Assembly: GCA_016744695.1 (NCBI GenBank)
Contig: JADGDV010000001.1
Coordinates: 186,001-250,000, forward strand
Direction of reading: 5' to 3'
Source: Hahellaceae bacterium
GTDB taxonomy: Bacteria; Pseudomonadota; Gammaproteobacteria; Pseudomonadales; Oleiphilaceae
Length of the DNA stretch: 64,000 bases
Positions 18,568 to 26,939 of this stretch are shown piece after piece. Below the pieces are notes generated by a model. That model was not told where the DNA came from. It saw only the letters and a program-made list of their open reading frames with translations, and ran no database searches. Position numbers and translations under genes: made by a program. Numbering within the stretch: position 1 is the stretch's first letter; each line of letters opens with the position of its first letter.

Positions 18568-19568
18568 TGTTAGAATTTGTTTGGCCTTGGCTATTATTAT
18601 TACTGCCACTGCCGTTATTTATAAAGCCCCGTAAAGAGGCATTATCTCAATCAGATAATGCACTACGTATTCCGTTCTTCAACCAGCTTGAGGCAGCCGG
18701 TTTAACCGGTGAGTCTAGCCCACCTAAACAGTCAAGGTCACTACAACTATTAAAGCTTTTAGCTTGGGTTTGTTTAGTCATTGCGGTTAGCCGACCTCAG
18801 TATGTAGGTGAATTAATCGAAGTGCCTGTATCAGGTAGAGACCTAATGCTGGCAGTAGACATTTCACCCAGCATGAAAGAAGAAGACATGCTATTAAACG
18901 GGTACCAGGTTACACGCCTAGATGTTGTAAAAAAGGTCGTTAGTGACTTTGTCGTTAAGCGTAAAGGCGACAGAATTGGTCTTATTCTTTTTGGCACTCA
19001 ACCCTATATTCAATCTCCCCTATCCTTTGATACCGTCACGGTGAACACCTTACTGCAAGAAGCCTTTCTTGGCATGGCAGGCAAAGCAACCGCCATTGGC
19101 GATGCCATTACCCTTGCCGTTAAGCGACTACGAGAAAGGCCCGAAGACAGCCGGGTTCTTATTGTATTAACCGATGGAGCCAACACGGCAGGTGAAATTC
19201 AGCCTGAAAAAGCGGCTCAGTTAGCCGCTAAAGAAAACATTAAGGTCTATACCATAGGTATAGGTGCAGACGAACAGATACGACGTGGTTTTTTGAGTAA
19301 CTTTAAAGTGAACCCTTCCAGAGATCTAGACGAAAAGGCGCTTCAGGAAATCGCCGATACAACAGGTGGGCAATATTTCAGAGCACGCAATACTGGTGAG
19401 TTAGAGCTGATTTATGAAAATATCAACCGACTTGAGCCAATAGAACAAGAAGTAAGATCATTCCGTCCTACCCGTGCCTATTTTCATTGGCCACTGACCT
19501 TGTCACTTATTTCACTTTTAGCGCTTATTCTTATTTCAGTGTTAAAACAAAAAAGGTTTGAAGGATAA
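18567..19568 (+). CDS. batA: BatA: membrane-anchored VWA-domain protein
   Basis: The ATG at 18567 overlaps the previous stop as TAATG and has a strong AAAGGAGG site, so it is preferred over an upstream GTG; this gives 333 residues. Membrane segments lie near 5-20, 60-76 and the C terminus (about 305-327). Between them a VWA domain has an intact MIDAS motif D98-I-S100-P-S102 and a later T-D-G-A-N block for metal binding. BatA is part of the aerotolerance (Bat) cluster, first described in Bacteroides. It is 4 bases from batB. Confidence 0.92.
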   Translation: MLEFVWPWLLLLLPLPLFIKPRKEALSQSDNALRIPFFNQLEAAGLTGESSPPKQSRSLQLLKLLAWVCLVIAVSRPQYVGELIEVPVSGRDLMLAVDISPSMKEEDMLLNGYQVTRLDVVKKVVSDFVVKRKGDRIGLILFGTQPYIQSPLSFDTVTVNTLLQEAFLGMAGKATAIGDAITLAVKRLRERPEDSRVLIVLTDGANTAGEIQPEKAAQLAAKENIKVYTIGIGADEQIRRGFLSNFKVNPSRDLDEKALQEIADTTGGQYFRARNTGELELIYENINRLEPIEQEVRSFRPTRAYFHWPLTLSLISLLALILISVLKQKRFEG

Positions 19569-19571
19569 ATC

Positions 19572-21476
19572 ATGTCATTTATGGATGTTATTACTCAATT
19601 TCATTTTCTACGCCCTTTTTGGTTATTAGCCCTTTTTCTAATGCCTTTACTTTGGTGGTACTCAAAAAAAGCCCAGGTATTTTCTGGCTCAGACTGGAGT
19701 AAAGCGATTCAGCCAGAGCTGTTAAAGCACTTAATGGTCGGTAAGAATGCGACGAAAACAACAAATAACTGGGTATGGATTTGTATAACCATTATGTTCA
19801 TCGCTATTGGTCTATCAGGCCCTAGCTGGCAACAAAAACCAGAGCCACTACACCAACAAAGCGACAACTTAGTGGTTGTTTTAGATTTATCACTCTCAAT
19901 GCTAGCCTCGGACCAAAAACCAAACCGATTAACCAGAGCGAAGCATAAACTGCGTGATTTACTTGAACAAAGAAAAGAAGGCACCACGGCCTTAATTGTT
20001 TATTCTGGCGATAGTCATGTAGTGACTCCGTTAACCGATGACATCAACACCTTAAAATCTATGCTGCCAGCGCTAGACCCTTTTATTATGCCTGTGATGG
20101 GTAGCCGCCCAGACCTAGCTATTGAAAAAGCTGTCGATGTGCTTAAGAATGGTGGAGCCACTCAAGGAAAAGTATTACTTATAACCGACGGTATTGAAGA
20201 AAAGAATCTGAGCGAGATTAAAGCACTGTTAAAATCCACCAACTACCCACTATCAGTGCTTGCCGTAGGCACAGAGCAAGGCGGCCCTATTAATATTCCA
20301 CAGCAAGGTTATCTAAAAGATAAGGGAAGTGTAATTATCCCAAAAACAGACTTTGACCTTCTCTCACAGTTAGCCTCAGATAATGATGGCATCATGGAAG
20401 CTATAAGCCTTTCTGATAGCGACATTAATAATCTTAAAGCGGTAACAACCGCTAACTCGCTCCCTACAGAAGAAAAAACTGACGACAACGGCCTCTATGA
20501 TCAATGGCATGATGAAGGGTATTGGCTAGCGTTATTACTCATTCCTTTAGTCCTCGTTGGCCATAGAAAAGGCGCATTCTCACTTGTATTGCTATTAACA
20601 CTCACCTTTCAACCTAATGATGCAATGGCTTTTGAATGGAAAGACCTTTGGCTCACATCAGACCAACAAGCAATGGCTATTGTTGATAAAGACCCTGCAA
20701 AAGCAGCCGAACTTTTCCAAAATAAACAATGGAAAGGAACGGCTCAATTTAATTCAAAAAACTTTGAAGGGGCGCAAAAGTCTTTTGATTCAGGCACAAC
20801 GGTTACAGACCTGTATAACGGAGCCACTGCACTCGCTCAACAACAGCAATTTGAAGAATCGATTGCTGCCTACGAAAAAGTGTTAGAAAAAGACCCTGAC
20901 TTTAAAGATGCCTCACTTAATAAATCATTAATTGAGCAATTTTTAGAAGAACAAGAACAGCAAGATCAACAGTCTCAAGATCAATCATCTGATGACTCTG
21001 ACTCTGACTCTGACTCTGAACAATCTAAATCAGACCAGTCAGACTCTCAAGATTCCAGTGACTCCCAAGACTCTCAGCAGTCTGATAATCAAGATCAGTC
21101 TGATCAACAGCCATCAGATCAGCAGAACCAATCGGAACAAAATGAGTCGGAGCAATCAGAGCAACAAGACCAAGATCAGCAATCTGACCAGCAGAAAGAA
21201 CAAGAACAACAGGAACAACAGGAACAAGAACAAGCCAACACACCTGAACCGTCAGAGCAAGACGCTCAAACCGGTGATAAAGAACAACAAGCTCAGGCAA
21301 AAGAAGTTGATGAATTAACTGATGAAGAAACTCAAGCCTTTGAACAGTGGATGAGACGAGTACCCGATGACCCTGGTGGTTTATTACGACGTAAGTTTGC
21401 CCAGCAATATCAACAGAAGCAATACGAAAACAAAAGAAGACCACAGCAACAAGAAGAAGGACAACCCATATGGTAA
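19572..21476 (+). CDS. batB: BatB/BatC-type fusion: VWA domain, TPR and acidic Gln/Ser-rich tail
   Basis: A 634-residue protein with N-terminal membrane segments (about 12-30 and 66-84), a VWA domain with MIDAS D105-L-S107-L-S109, and a third membrane segment near 317-338. A tetratricopeptide repeat follows (about 410-445: NGATALAQQQQFEESIAAYEKVLEKDP is split over the helices). Residues 459-580 are almost only Gln, Ser, Asp and Glu, then a conserved end (Q-W-M-R-R-V-P-D-D-P-G-G-L-L-R-R-K-F). This is the BatB plus BatC (TPR) arrangement in one chain. It overlaps batD by 7 bases. The low-complexity stretch contains a DNA microsatellite. Confidence 0.9.
   Translation: MSFMDVITQFHFLRPFWLLALFLMPLLWWYSKKAQVFSGSDWSKAIQPELLKHLMVGKNATKTTNNWVWICITIMFIAIGLSGPSWQQKPEPLHQQSDNLVVVLDLSLSMLASDQKPNRLTRAKHKLRDLLEQRKEGTTALIVYSGDSHVVTPLTDDINTLKSMLPALDPFIMPVMGSRPDLAIEKAVDVLKNGGATQGKVLLITDGIEEKNLSEIKALLKSTNYPLSVLAVGTEQGGPINIPQQGYLKDKGSVIIPKTDFDLLSQLASDNDGIMEAISLSDSDINNLKAVTTANSLPTEEKTDDNGLYDQWHDEGYWLALLLIPLVLVGHRKGAFSLVLLLTLTFQPNDAMAFEWKDLWLTSDQQAMAIVDKDPAKAAELFQNKQWKGTAQFNSKNFEGAQKSFDSGTTVTDLYNGATALAQQQQFEESIAAYEKVLEKDPDFKDASLNKSLIEQFLEEQEQQDQQSQDQSSDDSDSDSDSEQSKSDQSDSQDSSDSQDSQQSDNQDQSDQQPSDQQNQSEQNESEQSEQQDQDQQSDQQKEQEQQEQQEQEQANTPEPSEQDAQTGDKEQQAQAKEVDELTDEETQAFEQWMRRVPDDPGGLLRRKFAQQYQQKQYENKRRPQQQEEGQPIW
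20994..21017 (+). repeat. GACTCT hexanucleotide repeat, four copies, inside batB
   Basis: Four perfect tandem GACTCT units encode an Asp-Ser repeat in the acidic linker of BatB. In-frame copy-number change would only lengthen or shorten the linker. Confidence 0.8.
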
Positions 21477-23257
21477 CTGTAATAAGAACAAGCCGGTCTT
21501 CTCTGGTTTTCTTTTTCACCTTAGCGCTTGCACTGCTTTCGCCTAAACTACTCGCAGCCGATGAGCCATTAAACGTAAGTGTAGATCGCTCTCAAATATA
21601 TCAGGATGAAACCATTGAGTTGACCATTATTGGTCACTTAGAACTCAAACTCGATTTTAGCAGTTTGATGAACCTCAGAAATATGGAACTTCCAAAACCA
21701 GACACAGGCGCACTAACTGATCACTTTGATATTCTCGACCAACAACAGAAATACAATATTCAATCGATTAATGGTAAAAATGACGCCACAATAAAATGGG
21801 TATATACCCTCGCGCCAAAACAAACAGGCCTCTTAATGATTCCTGAAATTGAACATGATAGTCACAAATCCAAGCCTATCACCGTTAAGATACTCGAAGG
21901 CAAAGCAAGTGATCATGATGGACGCCCGCCCCTTGTTTTTCTTGAAGCTGAAGTAGATAAACAAACGGCCTATGTACAAGAGCAACTTATTTATACACTA
22001 AGACTTTATTATGCAGACAACCTTTCAAGTGGTGACTTAAGCAACCCGGAACTTGAAAATGCCATTATTGAGCAAATTGGCGAGCAAGCAAAATACTATC
22101 GCATGCGCCACAACCAGCGCTACGAAGTCATTGAACGTAAGTTTCTTATCTTCCCCCAAAACAGCGGTGAGCTTACTATTGCCCCCCAAACGTTTAACGG
22201 TATAGTCATAGACTCTAGAGCAAGGCAAAGAAAGCGTGTTCGTGACACATCACCTCAAATTAACGTAAACATACTGCCACCTGCTTCGGAGTTCACAGGT
22301 AAAACATGGTTACCTGCTATTAGCCTGAACCTTTCTGAAAAATGGGACACACCACCTGAGAACATCGCTATAGGTGATTCATTTACACGCACTATATCCA
22401 TGCAAGCATTAGGTTTATTAGGGTCAGCATTACCGCCTTTATTCCCGAATGGAAAGCCCGCTGATATCGATGGTTTTAAACAGTACCCTGACCTGCCAGA
22501 CACAGAATCGATGGAGCATCAGGCAGGTGTACAATCTAACAGAACAGTATCTATTGCGATGGTCGCAGTGAGCGAAGGCACAGCAGTATTACCTGAGATA
22601 AAAATACCTTGGTGGGACACAGTAAACCAAGTTGAAAGAATAGCCGTTATTCCTTCACGTGAAATATTAATTGGAGCGGGAACTAAACCCAATCAAACTA
22701 ATACTCCTCAAACAGAACAAAGCCAGCCCTTAGTGTCATCACCTACAGATAACGCTGAACCGAGTGCAAACACCAGTGAACCCACATTAACGACAGGCTC
22801 TAGCACTGAATCAGATAACACCCTACTGTACCTAATTATAGTGGTACTTATTATCGGCTGGAGTATAACGACTATCGTGCTACTAAAGCGCCGACCAACC
22901 AAACAAAACAATGCCCAAACACAGTCCACCATTGACGAAAATACAAATGAGAAAGCCCTCTTTAAACAACTTGAAGGCAGTATTCAATCACAGTCACCTG
23001 AAATACTAGGGGACCTTGTTAAGTGGGCTAAGGTCAAATGGCCAACGCAAAATATTCATAGTATGGCAGACGTAATACAATGGGCATGTAGCGATAACTT
23101 CACATCACTTATTTCTGATGCAGAAGCAAGCTTGTACGCCTCAGACGCCTCAAAAAACTGGGATAGTAAAGCGCTGTTAAGCAGCTTAAAAGAAATTCGA
23201 AATAAAAAAACGGAAGAAGCAGAAAAGTCTGTTTTGAAAACACTTTACACTAAATGA
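21470..23257 (+). CDS. batD: BatD: large periplasmic protein of the bat operon
   Basis: A 595-residue protein with a signal peptide (about 1-30, ending L-L-A-A-D), a long beta-sandwich periplasmic region, one membrane segment near 450-472 (L-Y-L-I-I-V-V-L-I-I-G-W) followed by KRR, and a cytosolic C-terminal helical part. BatD blocks seen: an early V-D-R-S-Q-I-Y-Q-D-E-T-I-E-L, P-R-K-F-L-I-F-P-like and IPEIKIPWW-like segments. It closes the moxR-bat operon, overlapping batB by 7 bases. The set probably forms an envelope complex driven by MoxR. A GTAG-headed repeat pair follows the stop. Confidence 0.88.
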   Translation: MVTVIRTSRSSLVFFFTLALALLSPKLLAADEPLNVSVDRSQIYQDETIELTIIGHLELKLDFSSLMNLRNMELPKPDTGALTDHFDILDQQQKYNIQSINGKNDATIKWVYTLAPKQTGLLMIPEIEHDSHKSKPITVKILEGKASDHDGRPPLVFLEAEVDKQTAYVQEQLIYTLRLYYADNLSSGDLSNPELENAIIEQIGEQAKYYRMRHNQRYEVIERKFLIFPQNSGELTIAPQTFNGIVIDSRARQRKRVRDTSPQINVNILPPASEFTGKTWLPAISLNLSEKWDTPPENIAIGDSFTRTISMQALGLLGSALPPLFPNGKPADIDGFKQYPDLPDTESMEHQAGVQSNRTVSIAMVAVSEGTAVLPEIKIPWWDTVNQVERIAVIPSREILIGAGTKPNQTNTPQTEQSQPLVSSPTDNAEPSANTSEPTLTTGSSTESDNTLLYLIIVVLIIGWSITTIVLLKRRPTKQNNAQTQSTIDENTNEKALFKQLEGSIQSQSPEILGDLVKWAKVKWPTQNIHSMADVIQWACSDNFTSLISDAEASLYASDASKNWDSKALLSSLKEIRNKKTEEAEKSVLKTLYTK

Positions 23258-23275
23258 GTTTACCCACCATTCATT

Positions 23276-23374
23276 GTAGCCGTGATGCAGCGAAGCGGAA
23301 TCAAGGAGATTTTCTCGATGATTATAACGCAACACTATAAAACCCTTGATTCCGTTGCACTGCATCACGGCTAC
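23276..23374. repeat. Inverted pair of GTAG-headed repeats, family 2
   Basis: Two 31-base arms (23276-23306 and 23344-23374) are inverted copies matching at 28 of 31 positions by my count. Each begins or ends with GTAG/CTAC next to CCGTGATG and AATCAAGG, and each arm is itself an imperfect hairpin. The right arm recurs with two changes at 32192-32222. The unit lies 19 bases after batD. This is the structure of a REP doublet. Confidence 0.75.
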
Positions 23375-23416
23375 GGGGTTCTTGTTATTTCTATGCGGCG
23401 TACACTAACTCCATAA

Positions 23417-23617
23417 TCAAACGTCCATCACTTCAACAATAATTGTTTTAATCACAAACCCTACAACACCCAAACCCAGAGCAAAAAATAAAATGGCCGT
23501 TCCGAACCGCCCCGCATTAGAACGTTTAGCTAAATCCCACACAATATAGCCCATATAGCAAATCAAAGCTGTGATAAGTACGGTTAATGATATCGACTCA
23601 AATTGCTCTACTGACAC
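23417..23617 (-). CDS. DUF2788 small membrane protein
   Basis: A 66-residue protein with two membrane helices (about 10-28 and 40-61) joined by the short loop D-L-A-K-R-S-N-A-G-R-F-G, which is the DUF2788 signature. The family occurs in many gammaproteobacteria as single-copy small inner-membrane proteins of unknown function. It stands alone between the bat operon and fliS. Family assignment is from the loop and size. Confidence 0.8.
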   Translation of the reverse strand: MSVEQFESISLTVLITALICYMGYIVWDLAKRSNAGRFGTAILFFALGLGVVGFVIKTIIVEVMDV

Positions 23618-23708
23618 ATTATGCTCACTATAAAGACCTATAGAATATGTCGGGTATTATAGGGCCGACGGTTAAAATGTAAACTATGTTCTATAAATCC
23701 AAGGCAAA

Positions 23709-23736
23709 AAAAAGACCTGTAAATACAAGTCTTTTT
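23709..23736 (-). terminator. Terminator after fliS
   Basis: Arms of about 13 bp (23709-23721 and 23724-23736, one G.U) with a 2-base gap, so in practice a tighter loop, and on the minus strand a T-rich tail. It lies 26 bases past the fliS stop. Confidence 0.7.
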
Positions 23737-23761
23737 AAATCTCAGGTGAACATTTTATAAC

Positions 23762-24157
23762 CTAAACGATACCTTGCTCTAATGCTTCTTCTCGAATGCC
23801 ATCCCAGCCTTCTTTTACCTTACGCAAGTGATCTGCAACTTCATTTAACATGTTAATATCATTTTTAACATTGGCTTCAAATAATCGATGCTCTATATAT
23901 TCGTATAAATCAGATAAATTAGAAGCAAGGTCTTCCCCTTCTTCAATATTCAAAAAGCTACGAAGCCCAGATACAATCTCAATAGATTTATTAATTAATC
24001 TATTTTTACCTTCATAATCTTTTGCTTGAATACGCGCTTTAGCCGTATTTATGCGCTCAAGAGCACCTTCAAACAATAACTGAATAAGACGGTGGCGATC
24101 AACATCGATAACACTGGTCTGAGTATTTACTGCTTGGTACTGGTGTAGTGCATTCAT
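23762..24157 (-). CDS. fliS: Flagellin export chaperone FliS
   Basis: A 131-residue all-helical protein. Typical FliS features are the N-terminal YQ-x-V-N-T-Q, DRHRLIQLLFEGALERI, and a long helix with G-x-N-R-L-I-N-K-S-I-E-I-V-S-G-L. FliS binds the disordered C terminus of flagellin in the cytosol and delivers it to the export gate. It is last in the flagellin-flaG-fliD-fliS order, 114 bases after fliD on the same strand, and followed by a terminator. Confidence 0.95.
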   Translation of the reverse strand: MNALHQYQAVNTQTSVIDVDRHRLIQLLFEGALERINTAKARIQAKDYEGKNRLINKSIEIVSGLRSFLNIEEGEDLASNLSDLYEYIEHRLFEANVKNDINMLNEVADHLRKVKEGWDGIREEALEQGIV

Positions 24158-24271
24158 AATTCACCTGTTAATCATCTTTTTATAATAGTACAAAATTCGT
24201 TTAGGTACTTAGTTTATATCGGCATGCCTGATACTTACTTAACCTAATATTTTAAATTCTTTTGTTCTTTT

Positions 24272-26248
24272 TTAAGAATCACTAGAGCCTGATAAAGCAT
24301 CAAGCTGACTCTTCAAAAAATCTTGAGTACTGTTAAGTTGTGATACGAGTATATCTGCAGCAGTAAACTGTGCTGACAACCTTGATCTTAAATTCTCAAC
24401 TCGTGTATCTAGCTGTGATCTTCCCTTGGCAACTTCCTCTAACTGACTTTTAAGGCCTGTCTCTCGGGCTCCGATAATACCTTCAAACTCAAGAAAGCTA
24501 TTAAGTTTATCAACCAGTCTCTCACCCACACCTTCGATAAAGGTAACTGAGCCTCTACTGCCTATGCTTGATCCTTCAACTTTAACAGCAACACCATCAC
24601 TTGCGTCGTCTGTTGCCCCTTTGAGTATTTGCCCCTTACCTGTAGCGACCTCGCCATTGATTGTGCCCTCAACATCCAAGCCATCAACACCATCAGTTGC
24701 ACTAAACCCTAAGGTTGCAGATGTTGTTGTATCAATCGCGGTAAATGACACTTTAGACTCACTACCAAAGGTGCCTGATGTAAACTGCAAGTTACCACTG
24801 CCATCCATTGATACTGTGACTGAGCGACCTGCATTACTGAGATTGGCATCGGCATTAATTTGTTTTTGCAACTCAGTAATTAATGCTGAATCAGTATAAT
24901 CATCAGCCGTTAACGTTATTTCGGCACTTTCAGTACCATCTACACTAATTTTGAAGGTATCGTTATCTGCATTAATCGTCGTCAATGCACCTATTGCCAC
25001 GGTCCCGCTAAAGCTACCATTTGTAGCCGCTTGCGTAATATCAATATCGTAGGTGCCGGGCAAAGTATTAACTGTCTTTGAGTGATAACTAACCTGAGCA
25101 TCGGTTGTACGTCCCTGCTCTGCAAACAATGCAATAACATCATCAGGCGACTCGGCTAGCTTTTCTGTAAATGTAGTATCGTTAAATGAAAGTAAACCAG
25201 TATCTTTATTAGTGGATATTCCAACCTCAGATAAACTTCTAATTGATGAACCTTCCAGGCCTGGAATCACTTGAGATAAAACACTACGTAGCTGATTGTT
25301 TACTGCTCTCACAGTAGAATCACCCACCAAGATCCCTGATGTACTTAAATTATCAGGATCAAACTGGGTTACTTCGTTAATTACATTTTTTACTTCATTA
25401 AATGCATCAATAAAGCTCTGAACTCGCTCTACCACTTTCTCAGAGTCTTGACTCACTGTTATCGTCGCGGGAGAACCATTTGTCTTACCAGACAAATTGA
25501 ACGTGACCCCCTCAATAACATCTGAAATTGTATTATCTTGTCTTGTTATAGGAATGCCATTAACCGTAAACTCAGCATCTTTAGCAACAACTGACTCGGT
25601 TAAATGACTGGTCGTACCATTAAACGATAATTGTGACAAACCAAGCGCATCAGTACTATCACCATCAGTATCTGCAACCGTAATTTCTACTGCATTATCG
25701 GTGCCCGAGTTTTGAGCAGCAAATACAAGAACAAAACCTGACCCCGTATCGATAACACTAGCGTTCAATGCTAAGTCTTCGTCACTGTTAATCGCATTAG
25801 CAATACCCTCAAGGGTATTATTACTGCCATCAATGGTAATACTTTTGGTCACATCACCCACTTTAACGCTGAGTGATCCTGAACCTAATGTGGTTACATC
25901 TTTATCAACAAACGTGCCCGTACTTATAGAATGCGCCTGGGCTAGCTCTGCCACTTCAACTGAATATTGGCCCAGTGCAGCACCACTAGAAACGGATACC
26001 CCTACATTACTTGAAGAAGAGTCAGAAGTGAGTTCTTGCAATGCATCAGGGTTACTTAATATACGGGCGGGAAGTCGAAGATCGGTTAATGCGCTTCTTA
26101 AAAGCCCAACAGCAGATAACTCTGCCTGAACCTCTTCTTCTTTTCTATTTAAACGAAGTTCGGTAGGTGCTCGCTCAGCCGCAGTAAGATCTTCTATTAG
26201 TTTACTGGTAAGAACACCAGAACCAATACCTATGGATGAAACAGACAT
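24272..26248 (-). CDS. fliD: Flagellar cap protein FliD (hook-associated protein 2)
   Basis: A 658-residue protein, longer than the usual 450-500. The N-terminal FliD region (1-100: S-I-G-I-G-S-G-V-L-T-S-K-L-I-E-D-L-T-x-A-E) and the C-terminal FliD domain (about 220-380 and 560-658, with G-I-S-T-N-K-D-T-G-L-L-S-F) are clear. The extra length is an internal Ser/Thr/Asp-rich insert with flagellin-IN-like repeats. FliD caps the growing filament and folds flagellin. A sigma-28-like promoter lies about 90 bases upstream, so it can be transcribed apart from flaG. Confidence 0.93.
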   Translation of the reverse strand: MSVSSIGIGSGVLTSKLIEDLTAAERAPTELRLNRKEEEVQAELSAVGLLRSALTDLRLPARILSNPDALQELTSDSSSSNVGVSVSSGAALGQYSVEVAELAQAHSISTGTFVDKDVTTLGSGSLSVKVGDVTKSITIDGSNNTLEGIANAINSDEDLALNASVIDTGSGFVLVFAAQNSGTDNAVEITVADTDGDSTDALGLSQLSFNGTTSHLTESVVAKDAEFTVNGIPITRQDNTISDVIEGVTFNLSGKTNGSPATITVSQDSEKVVERVQSFIDAFNEVKNVINEVTQFDPDNLSTSGILVGDSTVRAVNNQLRSVLSQVIPGLEGSSIRSLSEVGISTNKDTGLLSFNDTTFTEKLAESPDDVIALFAEQGRTTDAQVSYHSKTVNTLPGTYDIDITQAATNGSFSGTVAIGALTTINADNDTFKISVDGTESAEITLTADDYTDSALITELQKQINADANLSNAGRSVTVSMDGSGNLQFTSGTFGSESKVSFTAIDTTTSATLGFSATDGVDGLDVEGTINGEVATGKGQILKGATDDASDGVAVKVEGSSIGSRGSVTFIEGVGERLVDKLNSFLEFEGIIGARETGLKSQLEEVAKGRSQLDTRVENLRSRLSAQFTAADILVSQLNSTQDFLKSQLDALSGSSDS

Positions 26249-26339
26249 ATTCTCCCCCCACTAAACAGTTAAGTAAGCTAGCTCATCAACACCTGAATCT
26301 AAAACCTATAGAACAAAGAGTGCTACTAACTTACTTACT

Positions 26340-26366
26340 GTATCGGCAATTACAGGAAAAAGTTTG
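26340..26366 (-). promoter_or_regulatory. Sigma-28 (FliA) type promoter for fliD
   Basis: Read on the minus strand: CAAACTTT-N11-GCCGATAC, against the FliA consensus TAAAGTTT-N11-GCCGATAA (6 of 8 and 7 of 8, correct spacing). It is about 92 bases upstream of the fliD ATG. Confidence 0.7.
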
Positions 26367-26402
26367 CCCTTTTCCTGTAATTAATTGTAACTTATTGCCG
26401 AT
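26342..26402. other. Nested inverted repeats overlapping the fliD promoter
   Basis: An inner 13-bp perfect stem (26348-26360 with 26370-26382) is flanked by outer arms ATCGGCAAT (26342-26350) and ATTGCCGAT (26394-26402). The inner stem covers the spacer of the sigma-28-like promoter. It may be an operator or an mRNA hairpin behind flaG. Confidence 0.5.
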
Positions 26403-26403
26403 T

Positions 26404-26820
26404 TTACACTTTTACATTAAATAAACTTAGTGGTTCATCTTGCTGCAAATCTTGCGCCAACCTCAGCGCTACATCACCAGGAATCTGCCTAACTACTTCT
26501 GCAGTTTGACGGTCAACAACGGTAATAACAGTTTTCCCAGAGGAATCATCCGTCTGAAATTCAAGATCACGCTGAACATTTTGAATATAATCATTCAACT
26601 TGGTCACTGCGCCTTCTAACTGTTTATCATTCTGCTCTTGGTTATCAGCAACATTCTCATTCGCTCTAAGGTTTACTACCTCGGAGGACTTAGAATCTTG
26701 CACTGAACCTTTGTCAGAAACATCTACCCCTGCTACCTGCTGGGAGTGTTGCTGAGATGATGCTGACGCCGAACCGACCCTAGGGCCTAATTCCACACTA
26801 CCTAATTTAACGTCATTCAT
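26404..26820 (-). CDS. flaG: FlaG-family flagellar protein
   Basis: A 138-residue protein. The first half is a Ser/Gln/Val-rich disordered region. The second half (about 70-138) is the FlaG domain: L-N-D-Y-I-Q-N-V-Q-R-D-L-E-F, then V-I-T-V-V-D-R-Q-T-A-E-V-V-R-Q-I-P. FlaG proteins affect filament length in Vibrio and Pseudomonas. It sits between the minus-strand flagellin and fliD as usual. The flagellin terminator lies upstream, so part of its expression may depend on read-through. Confidence 0.92.
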   Translation of the reverse strand: MNDVKLGSVELGPRVGSASASSQQHSQQVAGVDVSDKGSVQDSKSSEVVNLRANENVADNQEQNDKQLEGAVTKLNDYIQNVQRDLEFQTDDSSGKTVITVVDRQTAEVVRQIPGDVALRLAQDLQQDEPLSLFNVKV

Positions 26821-26875
26821 AAATCACCTCTACTCTTATGTACCTAACCAATAGGTCTAATAAATAAGTTTAACC

Positions 26876-26920
26876 AAAAATCCGGCTTTAGTAGCTCTCT
26901 AATGAGAGTGCTAAAGCCGG
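26876..26920 (-). terminator. Terminator after the minus-strand flagellin gene
   Basis: CCGGCTTTAG (26882-26891) pairs with CTAAAGCCGG (26911-26920) over 10 bp; on the minus strand it is followed by a T5 run (26876-26880). It lies 20 bases after the flagellin stop. Confidence 0.8.
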
Positions 26921-26939
26921 TTAAGTTATTCCTTAACTA

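Noticed and set aside
20617-21318. Open frames in other registers of batB
   Set aside because: The low-complexity Gln/Ser/Asp coding stretch makes open frames in all registers; the proteins are Lys/Asn/Ser-rich without domains.
23276-23374. Possible CRISPR or insertion-sequence ends
   Set aside because: Only two inverted arms without direct repeat spacing, and no transposase gene between them.
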